A stretch of 32,321 nucleotides of DNA from Hondaea fermentalgiana. Taxonomy: Eukaryota > Sar > Bigyra > Thraustochytrida > Thraustochytriidae. The translations under genes and the position numbers were made by a program. The notes below the pieces were generated by a model that ran no database searches, was not told the DNA's origin, and was given only the letters and a program-made list of their open reading frames with translations. Below are positions 8,963 through 17,089 of this stretch, piece after piece; the first letter of the stretch is position 1, and each line of letters begins with the position of its first letter. The stretch covers positions 206,648-238,968 of the forward strand of contig NPFB01000109.1 of assembly GCA_014084085.1 (NCBI GenBank), written 5' to 3'.

Positions 8963-9973
8963 TCAAGTAAGCAGTGTGTGTTGATCTTGCGGAGCGAGTG
9001 TGGGTCGAGGCGTCTGCGCGCGCATACGAAGGCAAAGCTGCACCGCTTTTACAGCAGCATCCATGAGCGCAACGACTTCCATGGGCGAGGCTGTTGGGCT
9101 CACCGTGTACAGATTTGGCGCTAACACGATGCCGAGAGCCTTGATACTCATGCGATTGATGGTCTCGTATTGAGCTGTGTCGGCAAGCAGGTCGAGCAGC
9201 CAGAGAAAGACGGACTGATTGGGCTCTGGGAGACGTCGTAAGAGCTCTTCTGAAGCTTGTTCGTCGTTGTCAGTTCGTGCTGCGACTGACACAATGAGGT
9301 CTCGGGGCAGACATTGCAATAGAGGCTCGGGGAGTGCACGGAACCATTCTTTGATGAGCGCAGCCATGCACGTAGCATCGGTGCTCGAGACACAGCCTCT
9401 AAACTGGCCCGCGTCGAGTTGCGTCTTGTAGTGCAGTTGGGTGGACTTGTTGGCTGAGACGCGAAAGACGCCTTCGTGACGAAGACCACCATTATCGATA
9501 AGCTCACGCCTGAGCAGCACGAGCACTGCAGGTATGCGAGCTGCGTAGCCTTCCACTTCCACGCGCGGCGCGCTTCGCAAGGGAATGCCGAATTGTCTGT
9601 TGATGAGGGTCGTCTGCTGATTCCATCGGGTGGGAAGGCCGGCAAAGGTGACCGAGGTGGTGTCAAAGGTTGCATGAAAGTTGTGCCGGAAATTGGTGGG
9701 ACCTGATATTTCCACGCATCGGGGAATCTCGGCGCTGTTGGCTTCGCTGAGGCCCATTACGCGACGCCAAAGGGAGCCTTTGGATCTCTTGATGCGCCGT
9801 GCATCGCGACGCAGCCGAGGTCGTGGCGGGATTTCTTTTTCTTGATTGGAGGTGTTTGCCGCTCGCAGGGCTGTTCGCTCGAGCGAGCTTCGTCTTGAAC
9901 GCACTGTGGCTGGTCCTAGGATGACATCATGCTGTTCTCGATCGGGTGCTGCGCGAAGTGGTTCGAGTGTCAT
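8963..9973 (-). CDS. CRIB-RhoGAP, Rho/Rac-type GTPase-activating protein (336 aa)
   Basis: A GTPase-activating protein expected to stimulate GTP hydrolysis by Rho/Rac/Rop-type GTPases. Numbered from the ATG at 9973: a basic N-terminal region, a CRIB (p21-binding) motif at about 88-117 (ISGPTNFRHNFH ... FAGLPTRW), then a RhoGAP domain at about 128-320, with FGIPL at its start and the catalytic arginine finger in GVFRVS (Arg171). KEWFRALPEPL and NRMSIKALGIVLAPNL are further RhoGAP blocks. CRIB directly before RhoGAP is the order known from plant RopGAPs, where CRIB helps bind the active GTPase. The frame stays open upstream to a GTG at 10003, but 9973 is the first ATG. Confidence 0.95.
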   Translation of the reverse strand: MTLEPLRAAPDREQHDVILGPATVRSRRSSLERTALRAANTSNQEKEIPPRPRLRRDARRIKRSKGSLWRRVMGLSEANSAEIPRCVEISGPTNFRHNFHATFDTTSVTFAGLPTRWNQQTTLINRQFGIPLRSAPRVEVEGYAARIPAVLVLLRRELIDNGGLRHEGVFRVSANKSTQLHYKTQLDAGQFRGCVSSTDATCMAALIKEWFRALPEPLLQCLPRDLIVSVAARTDNDEQASEELLRRLPEPNQSVFLWLLDLLADTAQYETINRMSIKALGIVLAPNLYTVSPTASPMEVVALMDAAVKAVQLCLRMRAQTPRPTLAPQDQHTLLT

Positions 9974-10688
9974 TGTCGATCCGCACCGTGTCTCTGCGAT
10001 CACGTACGTTTCGTCACCGCTCGCGCAACTTTCGTCGAGGTTCTACGCGGAGAAAAAGTCTGCGCGCGCCTCGCTGCTAGTGTTGGTGCGCTGCTACGGC
10101 TCGGTCTCGCGGTCGGTGCGCGCTTTGCGCTGTGTCGACGGAGCCCGTCCCGACGACCCCGGCCGGCGCCGCGAGGCGTCAGCGGAAGGGTTTTGACATC
10201 GCGCGTAAGTTTCTTGCATACTCCGACCGAACTAGGCACGTCAACTTGGAGTCCCATCGGGTGGGTCTCGCCGCTTGGCACATCGCTGGGAGGCCCATTT
10301 GCCCGACCTGGGACGAAAAGAGGGGTATACAGGGAGTCTTGCCGGACAAACATCTTGGAGGTTCAAACGCCTGAGCAGAGGAGGCGTTGTTGTAAGGTTA
10401 GCAATCTGCCCCCCCCCCNNNNNNNNNNNNNNNNNNNNNNNNNNNNNNNNNNNNNNNNNNNNNNNNNNNNNNNNNNNNNNNNNNNNNNNNNNNNNNNNNN
10501 NNNNNNNNNNNNNNNNNNCCCCCCCCTCCTTTCTTTCTTGCTGACTTTGGGGACACGAAGCAAGGACAAAGACGCCCGATGCATGCATCGCAAGACCGCC
10601 CGTCTGTATACAGGACAGCAAAACGAAACGTTGCTCGTAAGCTTTGTTTGCTTTTGGGCAAAAGTTGGATCGTGATAAGATTAGCTAA
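9974..10688. other. Intergenic stretch including the assembly gap; no gene seen
   Basis: Upstream of the RhoGAP start and downstream of the propeller protein stop. Short open frames on both strands lack an ATG with supporting similarity. The gap means that sequence of unknown length, possibly including coding sequence, is missing. Confidence 0.6.
10419..10518. other. Assembly gap of exactly 100 N flanked by poly-C
   Basis: Ten C residues (10409-10418) precede the N run and eight (10519-10526) follow it. A round 100 usually marks a gap of unknown size. C runs on both sides suggest that assembly or sequencing failed in one long homopolymer. Confidence 0.97.
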
Positions 10689-11585
10689 TTAGATAAAGAT
10701 GAGCTCCGGCGCAATGACGCGGGGCACGGTGTACTGGTCCGAGGCGCCAGCCTCGATTTGTTCGACCATGTAGAGATGGCCTTCAAAATTGCGAAAGTAG
10801 ACCTGGAGCTTGCCCGAGGTTTCGTTGCGCAGGACAGAAATATCGCTCGTTGGGAATACAGGACTGTCGATGATCCAGTAGCTCGCCGTGGTCTGCACGT
10901 CGGGCATGCCGGGCTCAAGACAATGCCAAATGGAGGTGTCCTGGTCCTGGTCGACGCACGAACCCTCGCGGGGGTGCGACCAGCTGGTCGGATCATTCGG
11001 ATCGGTCTGGTGCATTTGCCAAAGATCGAGATTCTCCTCGAAACGCGCAAAGATCTCGAGGCGACCATCTGCATTTTTGCCAATGTTCGGGTCCGCGTCG
11101 AATTTGCAAAGACGTCTTGCGTCGGTGGCGTTCGGGCAAAATGACGTGAGCGGGGCCCAGTCCTTCCACTTTGCGCTGGGCAGCTCTTGATAGCTGTGCC
11201 AGAGCTGGCCGTCTTTGCCGAGAGCGACGACAAAGAGCATGCCGTTGTGCAAGCTTTCCATGGCAAAAATGGTGCGGTTGCCGCGGGCAAAGACTTCGAT
11301 TGGGTAGCCAAGCGAGGTCGGGCCATCAGAGCTCTCGTCTTGGTCGTCAGGGCCCACAAGGCTGGTTTGCGAATCATCCATCTGCGCCTCGGGTACATTG
11401 ACGAAGACGTTAATCTGGACGGGCGGCGGCGGCGCGGGGGCCTGCACGACTACCAGAGAGGCGAGATCGTGGCGTAGGAGCATGAAGGCGCACAGCAGCG
11501 CCGTCACCACGAGCAGCGCGCCAGGGAGCGCGGTGCTGGTCCTCCTCGAGGTCCGCCTCGTCGGCGTCTCCGTCTCCATCTTCAT
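10689..11585 (-). CDS. Type II membrane protein with a PLL/lectin-like beta-propeller (298 aa)
   Basis: A short basic N-terminus (TRRTSRRTS) is followed by one hydrophobic segment at about 20-38 (LPGALLVVTALLCAFMLL). A Pro-rich stalk and a lumenal or extracellular domain come next, so type II topology is likely. The domain has three related blade-like motifs: EVFARG (97-102) with LWHSYQ (128-133), EIFARF (177-182) with LWQMHQ (188-193), QVYFRN (261-266) with LYMVEQ (271-276). This pattern recalls PLL/tectonin-type lectin propellers, which bind glycans, but only part of a propeller is present. Sequons Asn103, Asn152 and Asn254 fit a secretory location. The frame extends to a TTG at 12071, but the extension is low-complexity. 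ATG 11585 directly precedes the membrane anchor. It is divergent from the EF-hand gene. Confidence 0.85.
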   Translation of the reverse strand: MKMETETPTRRTSRRTSTALPGALLVVTALLCAFMLLRHDLASLVVVQAPAPPPPVQINVFVNVPEAQMDDSQTSLVGPDDQDESSDGPTSLGYPIEVFARGNRTIFAMESLHNGMLFVVALGKDGQLWHSYQELPSAKWKDWAPLTSFCPNATDARRLCKFDADPNIGKNADGRLEIFARFEENLDLWQMHQTDPNDPTSWSHPREGSCVDQDQDTSIWHCLEPGMPDVQTTASYWIIDSPVFPTSDISVLRNETSGKLQVYFRNFEGHLYMVEQIEAGASDQYTVPRVIAPELIFI

Positions 11586-12397
11586 CGCTCTATCTTTCGG
11601 GGCTCTCACGCCGCCGCTCGCCGTCTGTCCTCCAGGCAGGCCGCGGGCGCGGAGACTCGTCGGCCTCGAGTCCGCGCGCGAGCTGCGAGGGCGTCGGCCG
11701 CGGGTTGGCGGTCTGCGGCGCAGCCTGGGCAGCGCGCGAGCGAGCGAGCGAGCGAGTGCTTCGTTGGCTGCTCGCCCGAAGAATGGAGACGGAGAGGCGC
11801 AGGGGTGTCCGACTCGGCGCGACCTGGCTGGTGCCGCTCCAGCGGAGGCACGGACGGCAGAGGGAGAGAGAGAGAGCCACACAGAAGCGGGAGGAGCGAC
11901 GGCGGGGCGGAGGGAGCAGGCGCCCTCGCCGCGGAGGCCCCTTGGACAGCCGCCACCGCCAGCCAGCCCGGAAGGAAAGCAGGAAAGGAAACCGGGAAAG
12001 TGGATCGATCCGTTTTGAGCTCTGCGCAACCCGAAAAGGGACGAGTGTTGCAGAGGTTCCAGAGAATGCAAGTGAGATGACGTTCCCTGTCGTTCTTTGA
12101 TGGGGAAAGGGGTGACCGTTGCAGCTGGCTGCTGGCTGTTGTACGAGGAGGAGGAGGCGAGGTCGGCAGTTCTTCATTTTCCGGAGCTGCAGCGCGGGCG
12201 CTCCGAGGGGGAAAGCATTCGACAGAGAGGGCTCGAGTCGCGGCGGCGTCGACGGCGAGTGTCAGGGGCGCGAAGCGTTGAAGAGATTGCGCAAGGGTCT
12301 TGCGCTGGCGACGACCGCTGCAGCGAGACTTTTTCTTCAGCCTGCGACGGTTTTCCGTGCTTGAGCAGCTTAAGCATCATCACCAGCCAGCAAGAAG
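11586..12397. promoter_or_regulatory. Divergent promoter/leader region between the propeller and EF-hand genes
   Basis: This 812-bp stretch separates two head-to-head starts (11585 minus, 12398 plus). It contains GAGC tetranucleotides (about 11735-11757), a GA-rich tract near 11860 and GGAGGAGGAGG near 12146. No convincing coding frame was found: the long open frames are Arg/Ser/Pro-rich and begin at non-ATG codons or cross the repeats. Confidence 0.55.
11735..11757. repeat. GAGC tetranucleotide repeat in the leader of the propeller gene
   Basis: About five tandem GAGC units, 150-170 bp upstream of the minus-strand start at 11585. Confidence 0.75.
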
Positions 12398-14249
12398 ATG
12401 GGCAACGCGTCGTCCGCGGCAGGAGAGCAAGGCGGCAGCGACGGCGGCGGCGTCCAGTTCTTGGATAAGCTCGAGCCGCTGCGAAAACGTAAGTGAACGA
12501 AAGGACACTGCACTCTATCGCAATGAATAATGGCTGACGGACGGCTTGTACGCGTTGTTTGGGCCTACTACGCTTGGCTCAACACGATTTTGACGACGCG
12601 AACATGCATACATGCACGCACACACACAGTCGAGGTGACCACTGCTCGCAGACTGCTGGACAAATACCTGGATCTGGACCTGGACTTTGGCATTCCCCAG
12701 GAGGATCTGCAAAAGCTTTTCCGAGAATGTGATCTGGAGCTCGGGGGAGAGGTGGTCAAGGCCGTCTTTGACTGTTTTCCCAAGGCGCAGGCCAGCGCTA
12801 CACTCAACGCACTCGACTTTTTGGAGGGCTGTGCCGTGCTTTGCGAGGGCGCATTCTCGGCTAAAATTGAACGTACGTGTGTGAACCTGGCAGGCGGATT
12901 CACAGGCTGGGATGGATGAATGGATGAATGAATGGGACTGAGCTGACGGCCCTTTTGCTGATTCGAAATTTGGCAGTCATGTATGACATCTTTGACTTTC
13001 AGAAGCGAGGTGAAATCAGCTTTGACGAAATGGTACGTGCAGGTCGATTTATTCTTAAAAAGTAGGGGCGAGGTGGGGACACTCGTCAAGGAAGAAAGCA
13101 TTTTAAGGTGAGACTGACCCGCTGCGCCGTACCCTTTTCGTTCTCCAGACCATCATGTTCATGTGCGCGGCCGAGGGGGTTGTACACATGGCGGGTGTCG
13201 AGGATAAGGAGCAGTTCAGCGATGCCTCGGACGAGCTCGTGGCACAATTGATTCGACGCGATTTCGGCTTTCAGTCTGGAGAAGAAAGGGACATTCCGAA
13301 GGATCAGTATCTTGCCTGGGCCAAGGAAAAGGTTCCGCGCGACTTTGCCAACGCTGCTCAGATTGTGACCTTTCTTCATGGCAAAGACCCTTTCGAAGAG
13401 CTTCCTGCCAAAACTGAAATTGCGCATGTTCCCGCTGAGGAAGAGAAAGGTGAGGCCAAGCAAGACGAAGATCATCACACCGAAGCTGTCGATGATGCAG
13501 CCGAAGAAAAAGAAACCTCTGTTCCAGCTGCGGAGGAAGTCGCTCCAACTACGGAAGAAGTTGCCCCGAGTACGGGAAAAATTGCCTCGGCAGCAGAAGA
13601 AGTCGCCCAGGCTGCAGATGAAGAAAAGGCAGCAGATGCTCCGGAGGAGCCAGCAGAAAAGGATGCTCCTTCTGCTCCTACCGATACTGCTCCTGCCGAT
13701 GATGGGATCCAAGGAGGAGCGGAAGCCATGCCTGCCGCTGCGGAAGTTGCACCTGCCTCTGCTGCTGCCGCGGAAGAAAAAGAAGAACATGAAGCCGCAG
13801 CTGAAGAAGAGAAAACAGAACCGGTTGTTGAAGAGGAAAAGCCTGCACCCGAAGCTGCGCAAGAGGCAGAAAAGCCTGAGCCCGAAGCTGCGCAAGAGAC
13901 AGAAAAGCCTGAGCCCGAAGCTGCGCAAGAGGCAGAAAAGCCTGAGCCCGAAGCTGCGCAAGAGGCAGAGAAGCCTGAGCCCGAGGCTACGCAAGAGGAA
14001 ACATCCCCTGCACCTGATGCTGCGCAAGAGGAAGAAAAGCCTGCGCCTGAAGCTGCGCAAGTGGAAACATCCCGTGCACCTGAAGCTGCGCAAGAGGAAG
14101 AAAAGCCTGCGCCTGAAGCTGACTATGTTGAAGCGAGCGAATATACCGCCCCTGCAGAAGAAGAGAAAGCTGCCCCTGCTGCTTCCGAAGAAGAAGAAGG
14201 AAAAGTTGCCTCCACTGCTGCAGAAGAGGATAAGCCTGTCGATGCGTAG
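12398..14249 (+). CDS. EF-hand protein with predicted N-myristoylation and acidic 11-residue repeats (four exons, 496 aa)
   Basis: Exons 12398-12488, 12630-12872, 12977-13032 and 13149-14249 are joined by GT-AG introns with GTAAGT, GTACGT and GTACGT donors. Phases match and the spliced length is exactly 497 codons. The product starts MGNASS, a good N-myristoyltransferase site (Gly2, Ser6). The middle resembles neuronal-calcium-sensor/calcineurin-B-like EF-hand proteins: MYDIFDFQKRGEISFDE carries a loop at 118-129 with Asp1, Gly6, Ile8 and Glu12 but Gln at position 3, so calcium affinity is uncertain. Residues about 200-496 are Glu/Ala/Pro/Lys-rich and include eight 11-residue repeats (PEAAQEAEKPE type, 364-451). 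It may be a membrane-tethered calcium sensor with a long disordered acidic tail (inference). The first three exons are too short to be seen as ORFs. Confidence 0.85.
13848..14120 (+). repeat. 33-bp coding tandem repeat (eight units plus a partial)
   Basis: The unit encodes PEAAQEAEKPE. Units two to four are nearly identical at DNA level and later units diverge (ETSPA, ETSRA), so the repeat probably grew by recent unit duplication. Copy number may vary between strains. Confidence 0.9.
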
Positions 14250-14678
14250 TTGCTGTGAAATCAAATCATACATTTTTGTTCCTTTACTCGTTGGCGAAAT
14301 CGAATCCTCCCGCACCTCCCCAATGATCCTCTATCTTTTCAGAACCTACGAAGGCAGCTGCAGCGGCTGCGACGTGGTTCGCGCAGATCGATGCGCTCCC
14401 TCCCCTCAGACTCAGCTCAGCCTGTTCGTTGAGGCCACGAGCAGCAGCAGCTGCAGCTCAGCTCAGCTTAGCCGGGTCGTCCGTGACCCCCCCCCCCCCC
14501 CCCCCCCCCTCCACTCCTACTGCTTCTATAGGGGCCAGGCCGAGGTAGGGCAGAAAGGGTGGCATGAAATCGGCGTGTGCAGCGGCGCTGTAATGCGGCA
14601 GTGCGGAAGAGCAGAGGGCGCTCGCGGCCATCAGTTGTGCATCAGCTGTTGCGAGGCGGCGCGGGCGAGAGAAGCAGA
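14250..14678. other. Intergenic region between the EF-hand and alanine aminotransferase genes
   Basis: Holds the EF-hand gene 3' end and the aminotransferase promoter. It contains a 23-base poly-C run and CAG/CTCAGCT-rich sequence near 14440-14470. No gene is supported. Confidence 0.6.
14487..14509. repeat. Poly-C run of 23 bases
   Basis: An uninterrupted C homopolymer about 170 bp upstream of the aminotransferase start codon. The length in the assembly may not be exact. Confidence 0.9.
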
Positions 14679-16501
14679 ATGGTAGCGATGCGCATGATGG
14701 TGGCGGCGGCGGTGGGCGTGGCGGCGACGCTGGTGCCGGAGACCCTCGCGCAGGTGTCCAAGGCCGAAGCATGTGAGACCGAAGTGGACGCGAGCAAGGT
14801 GCAGCTTCGAGAGGGCACGATGAACAGCAAGGTGCTGCGCGCGGAGTACGCCGTGCGCGGGCCACTGCTCTTGCGCGCCTTGGAGATCGAGGACGACCTC
14901 AGGAGCGGCACTGGAGACTGTACGTTGAGCGCAGCACGCTGACCTTGTGATCATGGATGGTCCTCTGGCCTCGCGCGTGTCGGAATGACCGAGGCGAGCA
15001 CGGTTTCCTTGCGGTTGTTGTTGTTGCTGGAGATTGACTGACATTCCCTTTTCCTTTGTTTCTTTTACTTGGTTCGCTCGGTGCACTCGCTTCGCGTGGC
15101 TCGGCTTTCTTTTGTTTCGTATCGTCACGTTTTGTTGTGGATTTTGCAGACCCGTTCTCGCGCATCGTGAAATGCAATATTGGCAACCCGCAATCTCTGG
15201 GACAAAAGCCAATTTCGTTCACGCGCCAGGTACTGTCGCTGGTGATGAATCCAGAGCTCATGAAGGATCGCTCAACGACCTCGTACCCGAGCGACACGTA
15301 CGAGCGCGCGGAGCAATATCTTGATGCGATTGGATCGATTGGCGCATACAGCGAGTCGCAGGGGGTGCGGCTCGTCCGCGAAGAAATTGCCGCTTTTATT
15401 TCGGAGCGCGATGGCGGGGTGCGCGCTCACTCGCAGGACCTCTTTCTCACTGCTGGAGCAAGCGAGGCCGTCAAGACGCTGCTAACGCTGCTCATTCGCG
15501 ACGAGAACGATGCTGTGCTGATTCCCATTCCTCAGTACCCTCTTTACTCTTCGCTCACGGCTCTCATGGGCGGCTATATGGCCGAGTACTACATGGGTGA
15601 GGAGGACAACTGGGCCTTTGACATTGAAGAGGTTCGGCGCGCGATTCGCGCGGCCAAAGACTTGGGCAAAACGGTGCGGGCAATCGTGGTGATCAACCCG
15701 GGGAACCCCACGGGCAGCAAATTGACCGAAGAGGACATGCGCGAGATTGTGAGCTTTTGCCTCGAGGAGAACCTCATTCTCATGGCTGATGAGGTGTATC
15801 AAAAGAACATTTACCGCGATGACGACACCTTTACCTCGTTTCGCAGCATTGTGCAAAAAATGGGTCTCCTTTCGGAGGAGGGAATTATGCAAGCTTCGTT
15901 TCAGCTCGCCTCATTTCACTCGACATCCAAGGGCGTCGTTGGCGAGTGTGGTCTGCGCGGCGGGTACGTCGAGATGCTCGGATTTCCCCGCGCGGTGATT
16001 GACCAATTTTACAAGCTGTCCTCCATTGGCCTCTGCTCCAATGTGCCGGGCCAAATCGCTGTGGGTCTTATGGTCAATCCGCCCCGAGAGGGCTCGCCGT
16101 CTTTTGCGCAGTACGAGGAGGAGTCGATGGCCGTCTTTGGCTCGCTCAAGCGACGCGCCGCCAAGCTCGAAGCTGCGCTGAACGCCATGCCGGGCGTCTC
16201 TTGCAAGCCGCTCGAGGGTGCCATGTATGCGTTTCCGAAGATCGAGTTGCCGGAGAGCTTTGTGGCTGCGTGCCTGGACCGCGGCCAGAGCCCCGACGTT
16301 GCGTATGCTCTGGAGCTTCTCGAGTCAACGGGTCTTGTTGTCGTTCCTGGATCTGGTTTTGGGCAGCGCGAGGGTACCTATCATGTGCGCACGACGTTCC
16401 TGCCGCCTGAAGATGTCATGGAAGACGTCTTGGAGCGTTTCAAGGCCTTTCACTTGTCCTTTATGGAAAAGCATGCGCAGGCTGCTCAGGAGACGCAGTA
16501 G
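14679..16501 (+). CDS. Alanine aminotransferase (two exons, 530 aa)
   Basis: PLP-dependent enzyme of the alanine aminotransferase group of the fold-type I class I/II family; reaction: alanine + 2-oxoglutarate = pyruvate + glutamate. Exons 14679-14919 and 15150-16501 are joined by a 230-bp intron with GTACGT donor and TTTTGCAG acceptor. Joining restores 531 codons and the family block YPFSRIVKCNIGNPQ. Other marks: SLGQKPISFTRQVL, INPGNPTG, FHSTSKGVVGECGLRGGYVE with Schiff-base Lys341, and YHVRTTFLP with Arg494 as the expected carboxylate-binding arginine. The N-terminus (MVAMRMMVAAAVGVAATLVPETLAQ) is hydrophobic with one arginine. It could be an organelle-targeting peptide or signal peptide, or the true start may be a later ATG (for example TMNSKVLR). 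Assignment within the alanine aminotransferase/glutamate-glyoxylate group is good but not absolute. Confidence 0.95.
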
Positions 16502-17089
16502 ATGTGTGCAAGAGACCTGGAAGAAATGACACGTAGCGTACATTCTTTTTTGGAAGGTGGGAAGAGAGGGAGGGGCCGGTGGCGATGCCGAGGCGTCTAC
16601 GGTGTTGTCGTTGGCTAGCTAGCCGACGGGCTGGCGAACTCAAGTGCTTTTGCAATCTTTATGGTATAGGGTCGCGTATGAAGACGAGGCTCTCTTTGCA
16701 ATAATAAATATGTGGCCTGATATTGGATCATGGTGAGGTTTTCGGTGGGTGCTCCGATGCTTGGCTTACTTGCGTTTGTACCCTTGACTGCTTGTTTCGT
16801 TTTCTCACCGAGCACGCACGCACGCACGCAATGCCTAAACGGAAGTGAAATGGTCTTTGCAAAAGACAACTCGGGCGTTTTCATAGGTATATATAGTCCT
16901 TTCTCCTTTTCATTTCCCGTTTTTTTAGAATCGACGACTAAAGGAAAAGGAGGACACCTGTCAGCTAAAGGTGAAAAAGGCCCTGAGATCGAAAAGATTT
17001 TCAATGATAATCAGCCAGCGCTTTTGTATTTACTTACAACGAATAGGAGGAGGAGAAACAGAACCGCGTTAACGCGATAAGAGAGCATG
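16502..17089. other. Convergent 3' region between alanine aminotransferase and LTV1
   Basis: AT-richer than neighbouring coding DNA, with AATAATAAATA near 16700 and CACG repeats near 16812-16830. A 116-codon plus-strand frame at 16730 is judged spurious. This probably holds both 3' UTRs. Confidence 0.6.

Noticed and set aside
10340..10380. GGTTCAAAC sequence resembling a tRNA T-loop
   Set aside because: No acceptor stem, anticodon arm or D-arm could be folded around it.
11586..12071. 162-codon N-terminal extension of the propeller protein
   Set aside because: It begins at TTG, is Arg/Pro/Ser-rich and runs through leader repeats. The ATG at 11585 sits just before the membrane anchor.
13086..14315. 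409-codon minus-strand open frame rich in Phe, Arg and Leu
   Set aside because: Antisense shadow of the Glu/Ala/Lys repeat exon of the EF-hand gene; the composition is an artefact of complementing GAA/GCT codons.
16730..17080. 116-codon plus-strand frame with a signal-peptide-like start
   Set aside because: It lies in AT-rich convergent 3' DNA and ends only 10 bp before the LTV1 3' end. It has no recognisable domain and crosses low-complexity sequence.
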